Shown here piece by piece: positions 34,884 through 44,257 of a DNA stretch of 64,000 nucleotides. The position numbers and the translations under genes are program-made. This DNA is from an uncultured beta proteobacterium (GTDB taxonomy: Bacteria > Pseudomonadota > Gammaproteobacteria > Burkholderiales > Burkholderiaceae_C), in contig CAIRAW010000005.1 of assembly GCA_903876735.1 (NCBI GenBank), forward strand, positions 1 through 64,000. Reading direction: 5' to 3'. Position 1 is the first letter of the stretch. Every line of letters begins with the position of its first letter. Under the pieces are notes generated by a model. It ran no database searches and was not told where the DNA came from. It was given only the letters and a program-made list of their open reading frames with translations.

Positions 34884-34959
34884 CGTTGTCATGCCGGACT
34901 CGATCCGGCATCCATTGCCACACGATGCATGGATTGCGGGTCGTGGCCCGCAATGACAA
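34884..34959. repeat. bipartite palindromic repeat, copy 1
   Basis: The element starts gttgtcatgccggactcgat and ends gggtcgtggcccgcaatgac. It contains two small stems (ccgga..tccgg and gcggg..cccgc) closed by TGTCAT/ATGACA ends. A second copy in the same orientation lies at 55370-55443. It sits between the GDT1 and PAS-LuxR genes. The type is common in proteobacterial intergenic regions. Confidence 0.75.
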
Positions 34960-34982
34960 ACTCACCGCGTGTAACTCCAGCC

Positions 34983-35525
34983 TCACCCCGCCATCAGGCG
35001 CTGCACCAGATCGCCAGTGTTGGAGGCCTTGTACTTGCGCATCAATCGCGCGCGGTAGATTTCGACAGTGCGGTGGCTGATGGCCAGCGCCTTGCCGATC
35101 TCCTTGCTGGTCAGGCCGTCCATCAAATGCGCTGCCACCTCGCGTTCGCGCGCCGTCAGTTCGGCCCGCACGGCGCGGCGCGAACTCAGGTCCTCGAAGG
35201 TCCAGATGCCGGCTTCGTGCGGCGCACTCTGGTTGAAGGCGCGCCCGGTCACATGGCACCAGAAGGTTTCGCCGCTGGCGCGCTTCATGATGCGGTCGTC
35301 GGCGTAGGTGCCATTGCGGTTCAGGATGGGCGCGATGCGCGTGCCGGTGCGCTCGAACTCGATGGCGCTGGGGTAGAGTACCTGGAACGACTGGCCCACC
35401 AGCAGTTCGCGCGAGGCGCCGAACATCTCGCACAGGCGACGGTTGCAGTCGATAATGGCGCGGTTGCTCGAGAGTGCCAGCCCGATGGGTGCCAGCTCGA
35501 ATGCCAAGCGGTAATTGATGTCCAT
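34983..35525 (-). CDS. PAS domain LuxR-type transcriptional regulator
   Basis: The 180-aa protein has an N-terminal PAS domain (LAFELAPIGLALSSNRAIID through GIWTFEDLSSR) and a C-terminal LuxR/FixJ helix-turn-helix (LTAREREVAAHLMDGLTSKEIGKALAISHRTVEIYRARLM). There is no receiver domain, so it probably senses a ligand directly. It is divergent from the CoA-transferase pair, and a CTACGTA palindrome stands between them, so it is the likely regulator of that operon. Confidence 0.92.
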   Translation of the reverse strand: MDINYRLAFELAPIGLALSSNRAIIDCNRRLCEMFGASRELLVGQSFQVLYPSAIEFERTGTRIAPILNRNGTYADDRIMKRASGETFWCHVTGRAFNQSAPHEAGIWTFEDLSSRRAVRAELTAREREVAAHLMDGLTSKEIGKALAISHRTVEIYRARLMRKYKASNTGDLVQRLMAG

Positions 35526-35536
35526 GCCTAGGGTTT

Positions 35537-35580
35537 CTACGTTACGAAGAACTACGTACAGATCTAGGTAGTATGCTACG
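35537..35580. promoter_or_regulatory. CTACG-repeat operator region between regulator and CoA-transferase
   Basis: The 85-bp divergent gap contains an inverted repeat CTACGTA-N6-TAGGTAG (35552-35571; 6 of 7 arm positions match) plus two more CTACG half-sites at 35537 and 35576. This is the expected size for a LuxR/FixJ-type binding site. AAGGAG before the GTG start of subunit A lies just downstream. Confidence 0.5.
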
Positions 35581-35610
35581 GCAACACCACTTTTTTAAGG
35601 AGATAGCGCA

Positions 35611-36315
35611 GTGAACAAAATCTACCCAAGCGCAGCCAAGGCGCTGGAAGGCATTGTCCGTGACGGCCAGTTGTTGGCCGTCGGCGGCTTTGGCCTGTGT
35701 GGCATTCCCGAAGCCCTGATTGACGCCTTGTGCGCCAGCGGCGTGAAAGACCTGACGGTCATCTCCAACAACGCAGGTGTCGACGGCTTCGGTTTGGGCA
35801 AACTGCTCGACACGCGCCAGATCACCAAGATGATTTCGAGCTACGTTGGCGAGAACAAGGAGTTCGAGCGTCAGTTCCTGTCGGGTGAACTCAAACTCGA
35901 ATTCACACCGCAGGGCACGCTGGCTGAAAAGCTGCGCGCGGGCGGCGCCGGCATTCCGGCTTTCTATGTTCGCACCGGTGTCGGCACCCTGATCGCCGAA
36001 GGCAAGGAAGCGCGCGAATTCGATGGCCATCAGTACATCCTGGAGCACGCGTTGGTGCCCGAGGTCTCGCTGGTCAAGGCCTGGAAGGCCGACAAGAGCG
36101 GCAACCTGATTTTCCGGCGCACGGCGCGCAACTTCAACCCGGCAGTCGCCATGGCCGGCAAGCTCACGGTGGTCGAGGTCGAAGAGATTGTCGAGACCGG
36201 CACTTTTGATCCCGACGCCGTGCACCTGCCCGGCATTTACGTGCACCGCATCGTGCTCAATGTGACGCCAGAAAAGCGCATCGAACAGCGCACCGTTACC
36301 TCTAAAGGAGTTTGA
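35611..36315 (+). CDS. 3-oxoacid CoA-transferase subunit A
   Basis: The 234-aa alpha subunit starts with GTG ([15 protein letters not shown]) after AAGGAG. The glycine block [19 protein letters not shown] and later [25 protein letters not shown] are the CoA-transferase family I signatures. With subunit B it moves CoA from succinyl-CoA or acetyl-CoA to acetoacetate or a similar acid. This fits ketone-body or PHB-derived acetoacetate use, given phaB/phaC in the window. The assignment to ScoA is likely but not proven. Confidence 0.93.
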   Translation: MNKIYPSAAKALEGIVRDGQLLAVGGFGLCGIPEALIDALCASGVKDLTVISNNAGVDGFGLGKLLDTRQITKMISSYVGENKEFERQFLSGELKLEFTPQGTLAEKLRAGGAGIPAFYVRTGVGTLIAEGKEAREFDGHQYILEHALVPEVSLVKAWKADKSGNLIFRRTARNFNPAVAMAGKLTVVEVEEIVETGTFDPDAVHLPGIYVHRIVLNVTPEKRIEQRTVTSKGV

Positions 36316-36317
36316 TC

Positions 36318-36956
36318 ATGGCTTGGACACGCGACCAAATGGCGGCCAAAGCGGCTGAAGAATTGCAGGACGGTTTCTACGTCAATCTGGGCATTGGCCT
36401 GCCGACGCTGGTGGCCAACTTCGTTGCACCGGACAAGGAAGTCTGGCTGCAAAGCGAGAACGGCATGCTCGGTATCGGCCCGTTCCCGACCGAAGACGAA
36501 GTTGACGCCGATCTGATCAATGCCGGCAAGCAGACCGTCACGACGATCCCCGGCTCCAGCATTTTTGGCAGCCACGAGAGCTTTGCCATGATCCGCGGCG
36601 GCAAGGTGAACCTGAGCATTCTGGGTGCCATGCAGGTCAGCGAAAAAGGCGATCTGGCGAACTGGATGATTCCGGGCAAGATGGTCAAGGGCATGGGCGG
36701 CGCGATGGACCTGGTGGGCGGCGTCAAGCGCGTGCTGGTTCTGATGGAACACGTGGCGAAGAAGAAGGACGGCACGATTGACCTCAAGATTTTGCCGGCC
36801 TGCACACTGCCGCTGACCGGCGTTGCTGTGGTCAATCGCATCATCACCGATCTGGCCGTGATGGACGTGACGCCGCAAGGCCTCAAACTGGTCGAAATGG
36901 CACCGGGTGTGACGCGCGAGGAATTGCAGTCCATGACCGGCGCGAAGCTGATCTGA
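36318..36956 (+). CDS. 3-oxoacid CoA-transferase subunit B
   Basis: The 212-aa beta subunit has the catalytic Glu in [14 protein letters not shown]. Other blocks are [24 protein letters not shown] and [18 protein letters not shown] precedes the ATG, 2 bp after the stop of subunit A, so both are made from one message. Confidence 0.93.
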   Translation: MAWTRDQMAAKAAEELQDGFYVNLGIGLPTLVANFVAPDKEVWLQSENGMLGIGPFPTEDEVDADLINAGKQTVTTIPGSSIFGSHESFAMIRGGKVNLSILGAMQVSEKGDLANWMIPGKMVKGMGGAMDLVGGVKRVLVLMEHVAKKKDGTIDLKILPACTLPLTGVAVVNRIITDLAVMDVTPQGLKLVEMAPGVTREELQSMTGAKLI

Positions 36957-36964
36957 TCTGACAT

Positions 36965-39133
36965 TTGTTGCCCCTGGCTGAGCTGGCGCTGGGCGCTTTC
37001 GAGCGCATGGTGGCGGCCACGCCAGGTTTTCGCACGCGTCCCGGCCAGCAGGCCATGGCGCAGCAGATTGCGCAGGGCCTGTCGGGTGTGACGCTGGGGC
37101 AGCAGACCGAGCCGAGTCGCAGCATCAGTGTGATTCAGGCAGGTACCGGTGTCGGCAAGTCCGCAGCCTATCTGTCGACCGGTGTCGCGCTGGCGCTGGC
37201 ACTCAAAACCCGTCTTGTGATTTCCACCGCCACGGTGGCGCTGCAGGACCAGCTCATGAGCAAGGACCTGCCGGCACTGGCTGCTGTGCTGGACACACCC
37301 CTGGTCTACGCGCTGGCCAAGGGACGCGGCCGCTACGTCTGTCAATTCAAGCTGGAGCGCCTGGTTGGCGACCCCGGTGCGGCCGATGAAGAACTGTTCG
37401 AGATGCAGGAAGCGCCGGCGTCTTCACGCCCGGCGTTTGCCAGCGCAGCATCGGCGCTCGACCCGCAGGAGCGCCGCATCAAGCTCTATGACGCCCTGTC
37501 CCTGGCGCTGGCTGGCGGCACCTGGGATGGCGACCGCGACAAGCTTGCCCTGCAGCCCGAGCCGTCCGATTGGTCGGCGGTGGCGGCTGAACGCCACACC
37601 TGCACGGCGCGCCATTGCCCGCGCTACCGCCAGTGCAGTTATTACACGGCGCGCAGCCAGTTGGCGCAGGCCACCGTGATCGTCGCCAACCACGATCTGG
37701 TGCTGGCATCGATTGGCATGAAGACGCTGCCCGAACTCGACAACTGCCTGCTGGTATTTGATGAAGGCCATCATTTGCCGGCGGTGGCGCTGGGCCAGTT
37801 TGCCAGCAGCATGGACCTGAGCAATCTGCGCTGGCTCGACAAATTGCCGCGCACGCTGCAGCAGGTCAGCGAAAAGATCCAGATCGCGCTGGCGCAGGAC
37901 GTCACCACGCTGGCGCAGCAACTCAAGGTGGCGTTGAACGATCTCGCGCGTAGGGTGATGGACCTGCTCAAGCTCGCCAACACCGGCTATGACGCCCAGC
38001 ATCGTTTCAGGAACGGCGTGCTGCCCGAAGCCTGGCATGCGCCCCTGACGCTGATTCACGGCCACGCCGCCGGCTTGTCCAAGGTGCTCGAGGCGCTCGG
38101 AGCCGAACTCAAGCGCATGGCGCGCGACGACCCGACGCAGGCGCTGAGTTGTTCGCTGCAGTACGCCCGGCTTGGGCAACTGGCGCCGCGCCTGAACAGC
38201 GTGCTGGGCACCAGCAGTCTGTTGCTTGAGCAGGGGCCGCAACCGCTGGCGAAATGGCTGAGGTCGGACACCAGTTCGGGCCTGGTGTATCTGACGGCGC
38301 ACGCCTGCCCGATTGTTCCGGGCGACCTGTTGCGCCAGTCGCTGTGGCGTTCGGTGCGCGGCGCGCTCATCACCTCGGCCACGCTCAGCAGTTGCGGCAG
38401 TTTCGATTTCTTTTTACAGGAGGCCGGTCTGAGTGGTGACGGCGATGTGACAACGCTGGCGGTGGAGAGCCCGTTTGATTACCGCGAGCAGGGCCGTTTG
38501 ATCGTGGTCGAGACCGAGGCCGATCCCAAAGACGTCGAGGGCTTCACGCGCGAGATGGTGGCGCAACTGCTGCTCGACCTGGCACAGGTGCAGCGCGGCG
38601 CGCTGGTGCTGTTCACCTCACGCGCGCAGATGAAGGTGGCGCTCGCCGCTGTGACGGGTGCGCTGCAAGACGCCGTGCTGGTGCAAGGCAGCATGGCGCG
38701 CAGCCGCCTGATTAGCGCGCACCAGGCCCGCGTCGAGGCGGCTTTGCCTTCGGTGATTTTCGGGCTGCAGTCCTTTGGCGAGGGGCTGGACTTGCCAGGG
38801 CCTTTGTGCGAGACCGTTTTCATTGCCAAGCTGCCGTTCGCCGCGCCGTCCGACCCGGTGCAGGAGGCGCGCGCCGAGTGGCTCAAGACCTTGGGGCGCG
38901 ATCCGTTCACGGAACTGGTGGTGCCAGCCACCGGCATCCGGCTGCTGCAGTGGACCGGGCGCGCCATTCGCAACGAGGACGATCAGGCGACAGTTGTCTG
39001 CTATGACCGGCGTCTGCTGCGCACAACGTTTGGACGGCGTATGCTGCAGGGTCTGCCGCCCTATACGCTGTCGCGCCGGGTTGGTGGCGTTGAAGGCGAT
39101 TCCCATCCGGGGACGCAAGCTTTTCAAGGATGA
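36965..39133 (+). CDS. DinG/XPD-type ATP-dependent DNA helicase
   Basis: The 722-aa superfamily 2 helicase has Walker A AGTGVGKSAAYLSTG near residue 60, the DEAH-box variant FDEGHHLPAVAL, and C-terminal motif LLQWTGRAIRNEDDQ. A Cys set (VCQFKLERL and CTARHCPRYRQC) between motifs I and II probably holds a 4Fe-4S cluster as in DinG and XPD. It likely unwinds DNA during repair or at R-loops. The start is a TTG (36965 or 36968), since a stop codon lies just upstream in frame. It follows subunit B by 8 bp. Confidence 0.93.
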   Translation: MLPLAELALGAFERMVAATPGFRTRPGQQAMAQQIAQGLSGVTLGQQTEPSRSISVIQAGTGVGKSAAYLSTGVALALALKTRLVISTATVALQDQLMSKDLPALAAVLDTPLVYALAKGRGRYVCQFKLERLVGDPGAADEELFEMQEAPASSRPAFASAASALDPQERRIKLYDALSLALAGGTWDGDRDKLALQPEPSDWSAVAAERHTCTARHCPRYRQCSYYTARSQLAQATVIVANHDLVLASIGMKTLPELDNCLLVFDEGHHLPAVALGQFASSMDLSNLRWLDKLPRTLQQVSEKIQIALAQDVTTLAQQLKVALNDLARRVMDLLKLANTGYDAQHRFRNGVLPEAWHAPLTLIHGHAAGLSKVLEALGAELKRMARDDPTQALSCSLQYARLGQLAPRLNSVLGTSSLLLEQGPQPLAKWLRSDTSSGLVYLTAHACPIVPGDLLRQSLWRSVRGALITSATLSSCGSFDFFLQEAGLSGDGDVTTLAVESPFDYREQGRLIVVETEADPKDVEGFTREMVAQLLLDLAQVQRGALVLFTSRAQMKVALAAVTGALQDAVLVQGSMARSRLISAHQARVEAALPSVIFGLQSFGEGLDLPGPLCETVFIAKLPFAAPSDPVQEARAEWLKTLGRDPFTELVVPATGIRLLQWTGRAIRNEDDQATVVCYDRRLLRTTFGRRMLQGLPPYTLSRRVGGVEGDSHPGTQAFQG

Positions 39134-39447
39134 AGCAGGTGATTCAGGGTATTTTGAGTTTGATCATGCGCGGCGTGTTTATGTTGGCCGCCGTGGTATT
39201 TTTTGCCAGCCTGGCGCTGGTCGTTGCGCTGCTGCTGGCGCTGTGGCTGCTGCGTGCGCTCTGGGCGCGCATTACCGGCAAGCCGGTCAGCCCCTGGACT
39301 TTTCAATTCAATCGGCAGGCGCTCTGGCAGCGCTTTCATCCGGCGCCAGGGCCGGGCAGCGCGGCGTCTCGCACGGACGCGGACGTGATTGATGTCGAGA
39401 TCAAGGACGTGAGCGAGGTCAGGGAAATCAAGCCGCCACAGCAATGA
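39130..39447 (+). CDS. small membrane protein of unknown function
   Basis: The 105-aa protein overlaps the helicase stop by four bases (ATGA). It has one long hydrophobic region at about residues 12-43 that may cross the membrane once or twice, then a basic WARITGKPVSPW stretch and an acidic end with VIDVEIKDVSEVREI. I do not recognise a family. Codon use resembles its neighbours. Confidence 0.65.
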   Translation: MKQVIQGILSLIMRGVFMLAAVVFFASLALVVALLLALWLLRALWARITGKPVSPWTFQFNRQALWQRFHPAPGPGSAASRTDADVIDVEIKDVSEVREIKPPQQ

Positions 39448-39528
39448 GCCGCAGCCCACCCCTGTCCAGCGCAATGTCTTTGTCTTGGGATCAGCAAGGG
39501 GGTAATGTGGCTCGGTAAGCAGGAATGA

Positions 39529-40356
39529 ATGGATTCAACACTTGACAACAGGACTGCCATGGATGAGCTCTTTAAAACCATTCGCTTCGATGTTCAAGAT
39601 CAGGTTGGCACGCTGACTCTGGACAATCCGACCAAGCGCAATGCACTGGACTTGGTCATGCGTGAGGAGATTTCCCGGGTTGTCGCGAGAGTGCACAGTG
39701 ACCAGCGTATCCGCGCTCTCATCATCACTGGTGCCAACGACCACTTTTGCGCCGGTGGTGATCTGCGTGGCATTGCCACGGCCGCATTGGATAACGCGGC
39801 CTGGCGACAGCGCATGCAAAACCTGCATGAATGGCTGCGCTTGCTACTGACATTGGACCGTCCCGTGATTGCTGCGGTCGACGGCGCAGCAGCCGGGGCC
39901 GGCTTCAGTCTGGCCTTGAGCGCGGACTTTATCCTGGTGACACCGCGCACCCGGTTTTGCATGTCGTTTATGAAAGTCGGACTCGTCCCGGATTGCGGCG
40001 CTTTCTACACGCTGCCGCGCATCGTCGGTGTCCAGCGGGCGCGCGAGTTGATGCTTTCCGCCCGCGATGTGGACGGCGCCGAAGCCTTGAAACTGGGCAT
40101 CGCCATGGAGATGCACGAACCGGCGCAACTGTTGCCGCGCGCGCAAGCGCTGGCCAGCAGTTTTGTCCACGCCTCACCAACGGTTGTCAGCATTGTTAAG
40201 CGCGCCTTGGCCACCCCCGGCCCGGACCTGGCGACCCTGCTCGAACTCGAAGCCAGTGGCCAGGCGCTGGCCGCTGGCACGCAGGAGCATCGCGTCGCCG
40301 TGGGCCGATTTTTGGATAAGCAGCCTGCACCTTTCCAGTGGCCAGCGCGTTCTTGA
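39529..40356 (+). CDS. enoyl-CoA hydratase/isomerase family protein
   Basis: The protein is up to 275 aa of the crotonase fold. Oxyanion-hole blocks are NDHFCAGGDLRGIA and AAVDGAAAGAGFSLALSADF, followed by VGLVPDCGAFYTLPRIVG. It probably hydrates an enoyl-CoA in beta-oxidation. The hydratase-type acidic residue pair is not obvious (one site reads DCGAF), so isomerase or related activity is possible. ATG 39559 is an alternative start with its own AGGA. Confidence 0.87.
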   Translation: MDSTLDNRTAMDELFKTIRFDVQDQVGTLTLDNPTKRNALDLVMREEISRVVARVHSDQRIRALIITGANDHFCAGGDLRGIATAALDNAAWRQRMQNLHEWLRLLLTLDRPVIAAVDGAAAGAGFSLALSADFILVTPRTRFCMSFMKVGLVPDCGAFYTLPRIVGVQRARELMLSARDVDGAEALKLGIAMEMHEPAQLLPRAQALASSFVHASPTVVSIVKRALATPGPDLATLLELEASGQALAAGTQEHRVAVGRFLDKQPAPFQWPARS

Positions 40357-40430
40357 AAGTTAACACCAATACAGCAGGATTACCCTTGAACTTTTCTGCT
40401 TTTGATACGGAGTGACACGGAGAATTCACC

Positions 40431-41906
40431 ATGATGAACCGTATGTTTCTCGCAGGCGGCCTGTTGTTGCCGCTGCTGCTGGCGGGCTGCGCTTCCATTG
40501 CCGGTTCCGAACTCGGCCGGCCGGTGACGGCGTGCGCTGATTTGCTGGGCCGGACTTTCAATCAGACCACTGTGACGGCTGCCAAGGCGGTTGACGCGTC
40601 GGCGCAATTGCCGGCTTATTGCGAAGTTCTGGCCACTGAAATCGGGACCAGCCACGACATGAAAGCGCTGCTTCCCGACGCATGGGCCCGCCGCTATTAC
40701 CAGCAGGGCGGGGGCGGCATGGATGGCGTCATCCCGGAACTGATTCCGGAAAATGTCAATGGTGTTCAGGGCGGCAGGGCCGCCCTGCTGGCGGGCGCCA
40801 TCGTGCTGGGGAACAACGGCGGTCACCGCGACCCTACAGGCGCTGCTTTGTTGAACAACCCAAGCGCCAGCCAAGCCTATGCCCACACCGCCATTGGGAT
40901 TGCCAGGGATTTTGGTGAGGCCCTGGCGCAGGCCTATTACGGTGGCGCAACACAATTTGCCTATTACCAGGGCTGCTCCAACGGCGGGCGTGGTGCGCTC
41001 AATGCCGCTGCGAAATACGGGGCCAAGTTTGATGCGGTCATTGCCGGCTCGCCAACGCGCAGCGACCCCGGTGTCACGGCGCAGTGGTTGCTCCTTTCGC
41101 AATTGCCCCTGCCGCCCTATGACAAACTCAAGGCGGTTGCAGCGGCCGCCGTTTCAAAGTGCGACCTGCTCGACGGCGTGCGGGACGGGATCATTTCAAA
41201 CTGGCGCGCCTGTGCGTTTGATCCAGTACGGGATGTGCCGCCCGAGATCGGACTGTCGCCTTCAGAGGCCGACGCTATCAAGACACTGATGGGCGACGTC
41301 AAACTGGCCAATGCGGGCACGGTGTACTCGGGCTACGGTTATGGCTTTGGCGACAAGAGCATGAGGTTTTCGTCCAAGCTCTATGAATTCCTCGGGCTTG
41401 GCTATATGCGCTACATCGTTCTCAATGACCCGGCCTGGCAGGCTGCCGGCTTCACCGTCGATGCCTATTTTGAGACGATCCGGTCGGTGCTGGAAGACCG
41501 GTATCAGTTTGATGCAGAAACAGCGGGCCTCAAAGGATTCCTGGATTCGGGAAAGAAGATTCTGGTTTGGCACGGGTCGGAAGACACCATCGATTCGCAC
41601 CGCGACACCATTCGCAAATGGGGTGAGCTCGAAGACGCGGCCGGCACCATGGCCAGGCGGAACGCGCGGCTTTTCATTCCGGCAGGCGTTCAGCATTGCG
41701 GCGGTGGCGTAGGGCCTGATCGCTTTGATCCCTTTACCGCCATGGTGAACTGGGTTGAAAAAGGCCTTGCACCCGATGACTTGATTGTCAGCAAAGCGGA
41801 CGGCGGCCTCGTATCATCCCGCCCGCTGTGCCGCTATCCGGCTTATCCCCGCTATCGCGGGGTCGGGGACATCCATCTGGCAGAGAGCTACAGTTGCACG
41901 CCATGA
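40431..41906 (+). CDS. tannase/feruloyl esterase family lipoprotein
   Basis: The 491-aa protein begins with a lipoprotein signal (LLPLLLAGCAS), so it is probably anchored to the envelope. The tannase-family Ser motif QGCSNGGRGALNAA places the nucleophile at Ser183 next to Cys182; Asp385 (HGSEDTIDS) and His422-Cys423 (VQHCGGG) complete the triad with the family's Cys-Cys link. It should cleave esters of aromatic acids; the substrate is unknown. A cluster of aromatic genes is not present nearby. GGAG precedes the ATG. Confidence 0.87.
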   Translation: MMNRMFLAGGLLLPLLLAGCASIAGSELGRPVTACADLLGRTFNQTTVTAAKAVDASAQLPAYCEVLATEIGTSHDMKALLPDAWARRYYQQGGGGMDGVIPELIPENVNGVQGGRAALLAGAIVLGNNGGHRDPTGAALLNNPSASQAYAHTAIGIARDFGEALAQAYYGGATQFAYYQGCSNGGRGALNAAAKYGAKFDAVIAGSPTRSDPGVTAQWLLLSQLPLPPYDKLKAVAAAAVSKCDLLDGVRDGIISNWRACAFDPVRDVPPEIGLSPSEADAIKTLMGDVKLANAGTVYSGYGYGFGDKSMRFSSKLYEFLGLGYMRYIVLNDPAWQAAGFTVDAYFETIRSVLEDRYQFDAETAGLKGFLDSGKKILVWHGSEDTIDSHRDTIRKWGELEDAAGTMARRNARLFIPAGVQHCGGGVGPDRFDPFTAMVNWVEKGLAPDDLIVSKADGGLVSSRPLCRYPAYPRYRGVGDIHLAESYSCTP

Positions 41907-41979
41907 TTTTGTCAAGCACCGGTCGTTCTTTTGCTTCACAATGGTCCTCATGTCATTTGATTGTCAAGAGAACTGAACC

Positions 41980-42801
41980 ATGGGCATTCAAACCGGTTCA
42001 TCAGACGCCGCACACAAAGTGCACGGTCAGGTCGAGTACCGGGTAAAAGGGCGCATTCTGCAGACGACGGCACGCGGACCGTTTAAAGAGCTGGTGGAGG
42101 AAATTCCGGCCAACATCACTGAACTGATCGAGAAACTGGCGCGACAGGGCCAATGGGGTCAGATCGTTACTTTCCAGCACAGTGCGTTCATGCCGCCCTC
42201 AGCCGTGAGAAATTTCGGCGCTTATCTCAAATTGAGGTATTTGAATCCGGAAATTCGACCGGTTGTGGCGCTTGTTTTCGCCCCTGATGTCGATGCGGGT
42301 CCGACTTTGGTGCAGGACTACCTGAACTGTTATCTTGATGCGGGGGTAAAGAGTCAGGTCTTTGAAGAGTATGTCAGCGCGCGCGACTGGGTGGAAGCCG
42401 AAATCAGCCATATTTCAACGCGGATCGAATGGAGCGACAGCTACAAGATTGGCGATCAGGCAATTGACGAACAGCACCGGGAATTATTCAAACGCGCCAA
42501 CTATGTTCTGGCTGCGACGTCCCATGAAGGTCAGGTCATATCGGCGATGCGACTCTTCCAGTACATGCGCACCCACCTTTCGCATGAAGAAGAGCTGATG
42601 CGTCGATTGCAATACCCGAAACTCAAAGTCCATGCCCAGGAGCATCAAGAGATTATTGCCCGGCTCAACGTTGTCTTGCTCAAGATCGCCAATGAAGACA
42701 TGGTCAAAGCCGATCTGGAAGAGCTACTGGGGGACTGGTTCCTGGCCCATATGGAGACGGCCGACACCGAACTGGCCCGCTTTGCCAACGCCTCCAAATA
42801 A
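41980..42801 (+). CDS. STAS/SpoIIAA-like domain fused to bacteriohemerythrin
   Basis: The 273-aa protein has two parts. Residues 1-140 resemble SpoIIAA/STAS-like proteins (VKGRILQTTARGPF, QWGQIVTFQHSAF). Residues 148-270 form a hemerythrin with every diiron ligand in place: His166, His199, Glu203, His218, His222, His257 and Asp262. It probably binds oxygen or senses iron or redox state. It has no membrane segment or signal. AAGAGA lies before the ATG. Its neighbours do not explain it. Confidence 0.85.
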   Translation: MGIQTGSSDAAHKVHGQVEYRVKGRILQTTARGPFKELVEEIPANITELIEKLARQGQWGQIVTFQHSAFMPPSAVRNFGAYLKLRYLNPEIRPVVALVFAPDVDAGPTLVQDYLNCYLDAGVKSQVFEEYVSARDWVEAEISHISTRIEWSDSYKIGDQAIDEQHRELFKRANYVLAATSHEGQVISAMRLFQYMRTHLSHEEELMRRLQYPKLKVHAQEHQEIIARLNVVLLKIANEDMVKADLEELLGDWFLAHMETADTELARFANASK

Positions 42802-42850
42802 AAAAGCAGCCCCTATGCAGCGCAGCGAAATACGGGGGTATCGCTGTCGT

Positions 42851-44254
42851 TTATTGTCTTAAAGACATCAACCCGGCTTTGTGTTTGCCTGATGGCAGCA
42901 GGTGCTTGAGCAGCAACCGGTAGCTGTCGAGGTCAAAGGCCAGCGTCTGGCGGGATTGCAGCGCGGCTTCAAGTTCGGCCTCATCGTGCACGGTGGCCAG
43001 ATGGCACCACTGGTCAAAGACGTGGATGTCGGTGCGCCCGTTCTCGGCACTGTGCTCGCGCAGACCGACCGGACCGGCATGCGGCCAGACCTGCAGCCTG
43101 TGTGCGGCCAGTGCCAGTTGCAGGCGCAGGTGGTGCACGGCCGGTTTTTCCTCGCCGCAACAGACACCTTTGCAGCGCCCGATCTGGTGCGCAAAACAGC
43201 GGCCCTTGCCGGACTCCAGCCCGAGCGCCTGCGGGCACAACGCATGCTGCTCGGCGAGTTCGCGCAGGCCCTTGATCGCCTGGGCCTTGGAGCGGTAAAC
43301 ACCGTACAGCCGGTCAAATTGTTGTGGCTGCAGTTCTTCGCCGCGCACCAGTGTCAGCAACACTCGCGCCGAGGGATCGGTTTCGAGGCGCCAGGCGCAC
43401 AGACTGCTTTCGCGGCGCAACTGGCGGTTGTGCAGCGGCTGGCGTTCTTTCACCAACCGGGCTTCGAGCAGCAGGGCGCCGATTTCGCCAGCGGTTTCAA
43501 TCCATTCGACGCGCCGGATTTCCTGGGCGATGCGCATCTCGTGCGCGACCTTGCCGGCAGCCTGAAAGTGCGCCATCACCCGGCTGCGCAGATTGACGCT
43601 TTTGCCGATGTACAGCGGCACCTGGCCTTCGCCATAGAACAGATAAACGCCGCAGGATTGTGGAATGTCCTGGATCGGGGTCGTCAGGTTCGGCGGCAGC
43701 GCCGCGCTGCCTTGCAGCAGCGTGCCGGCCTGGTGTTTGACTTGGTCGGCGCCGAGTTCACGCGTGGCGCTGGCGAGCCAGGCCAACACCACTTCGACGT
43801 CGCCCATGGCCCGGTGCCGTGCGCTGCTGGCCAGGCCGTGGCGCTGCATGATGGCGTCCAGGCCGTGGCTGCGGTGCTGCGGGTAGAGCAGGCGCGACAG
43901 GCGAACGGTACAAAGCGTCTTGACGCGCAGCGTGATGTCCAGACGCGCGAATTCACTCTGCAGAAAACCGTGGTCAAAGCGCGCGTTGTGCGCCACCAGC
44001 ACGGCACCTTCGAGCAGTTCAAGCAGGTGTTGCGCCACCTCGCCAAAGGCCGGCGCGTCGCGCACCATCTCGTTGCTGATGCCGGTCAGATTCTGGATGA
44101 AGTGGGAGATTGATGTGTCGGGATTGACCAGCGTGCTCCAGCGCGCGACTTCTCGCCCGTTCTCGATGCGAACGGCGGCGATCTCGGTGACGCGGTCATG
44201 CGCCGGACTGCCGCCGGTGGTCTCCAGATCGAGCACAACAAAGGATGGCAACAT
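42851..44254 (-). CDS. DnaQ-like exonuclease fused to GIY-YIG (Cho/UvrC-like) nuclease
   Basis: The 467-aa protein joins two nucleases. Residues 1-165 are a DnaQ-like 3'-5' exonuclease with Asp9/Glu11 (LDLETTG), Asp94 (HNARFD), His147 and Asp152. Residues 195-290 are a GIY-YIG domain (GVYLFYG, LYIGKSVNLRSRV, catalytic Glu264). Downstream, Cys340, Cys353, Cys361 and Cys365 have UvrC-like spacing for a 4Fe-4S cluster. Such DnaQ/Cho fusions exist in proteobacteria and are thought to act in DNA repair. A small ORF ends 3 bp before its start. Confidence 0.9.
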   Translation of the reverse strand: MLPSFVVLDLETTGGSPAHDRVTEIAAVRIENGREVARWSTLVNPDTSISHFIQNLTGISNEMVRDAPAFGEVAQHLLELLEGAVLVAHNARFDHGFLQSEFARLDITLRVKTLCTVRLSRLLYPQHRSHGLDAIMQRHGLASSARHRAMGDVEVVLAWLASATRELGADQVKHQAGTLLQGSAALPPNLTTPIQDIPQSCGVYLFYGEGQVPLYIGKSVNLRSRVMAHFQAAGKVAHEMRIAQEIRRVEWIETAGEIGALLLEARLVKERQPLHNRQLRRESSLCAWRLETDPSARVLLTLVRGEELQPQQFDRLYGVYRSKAQAIKGLRELAEQHALCPQALGLESGKGRCFAHQIGRCKGVCCGEEKPAVHHLRLQLALAAHRLQVWPHAGPVGLREHSAENGRTDIHVFDQWCHLATVHDEAELEAALQSRQTLAFDLDSYRLLLKHLLPSGKHKAGLMSLRQ

Positions 44255-44257
44255 CGC

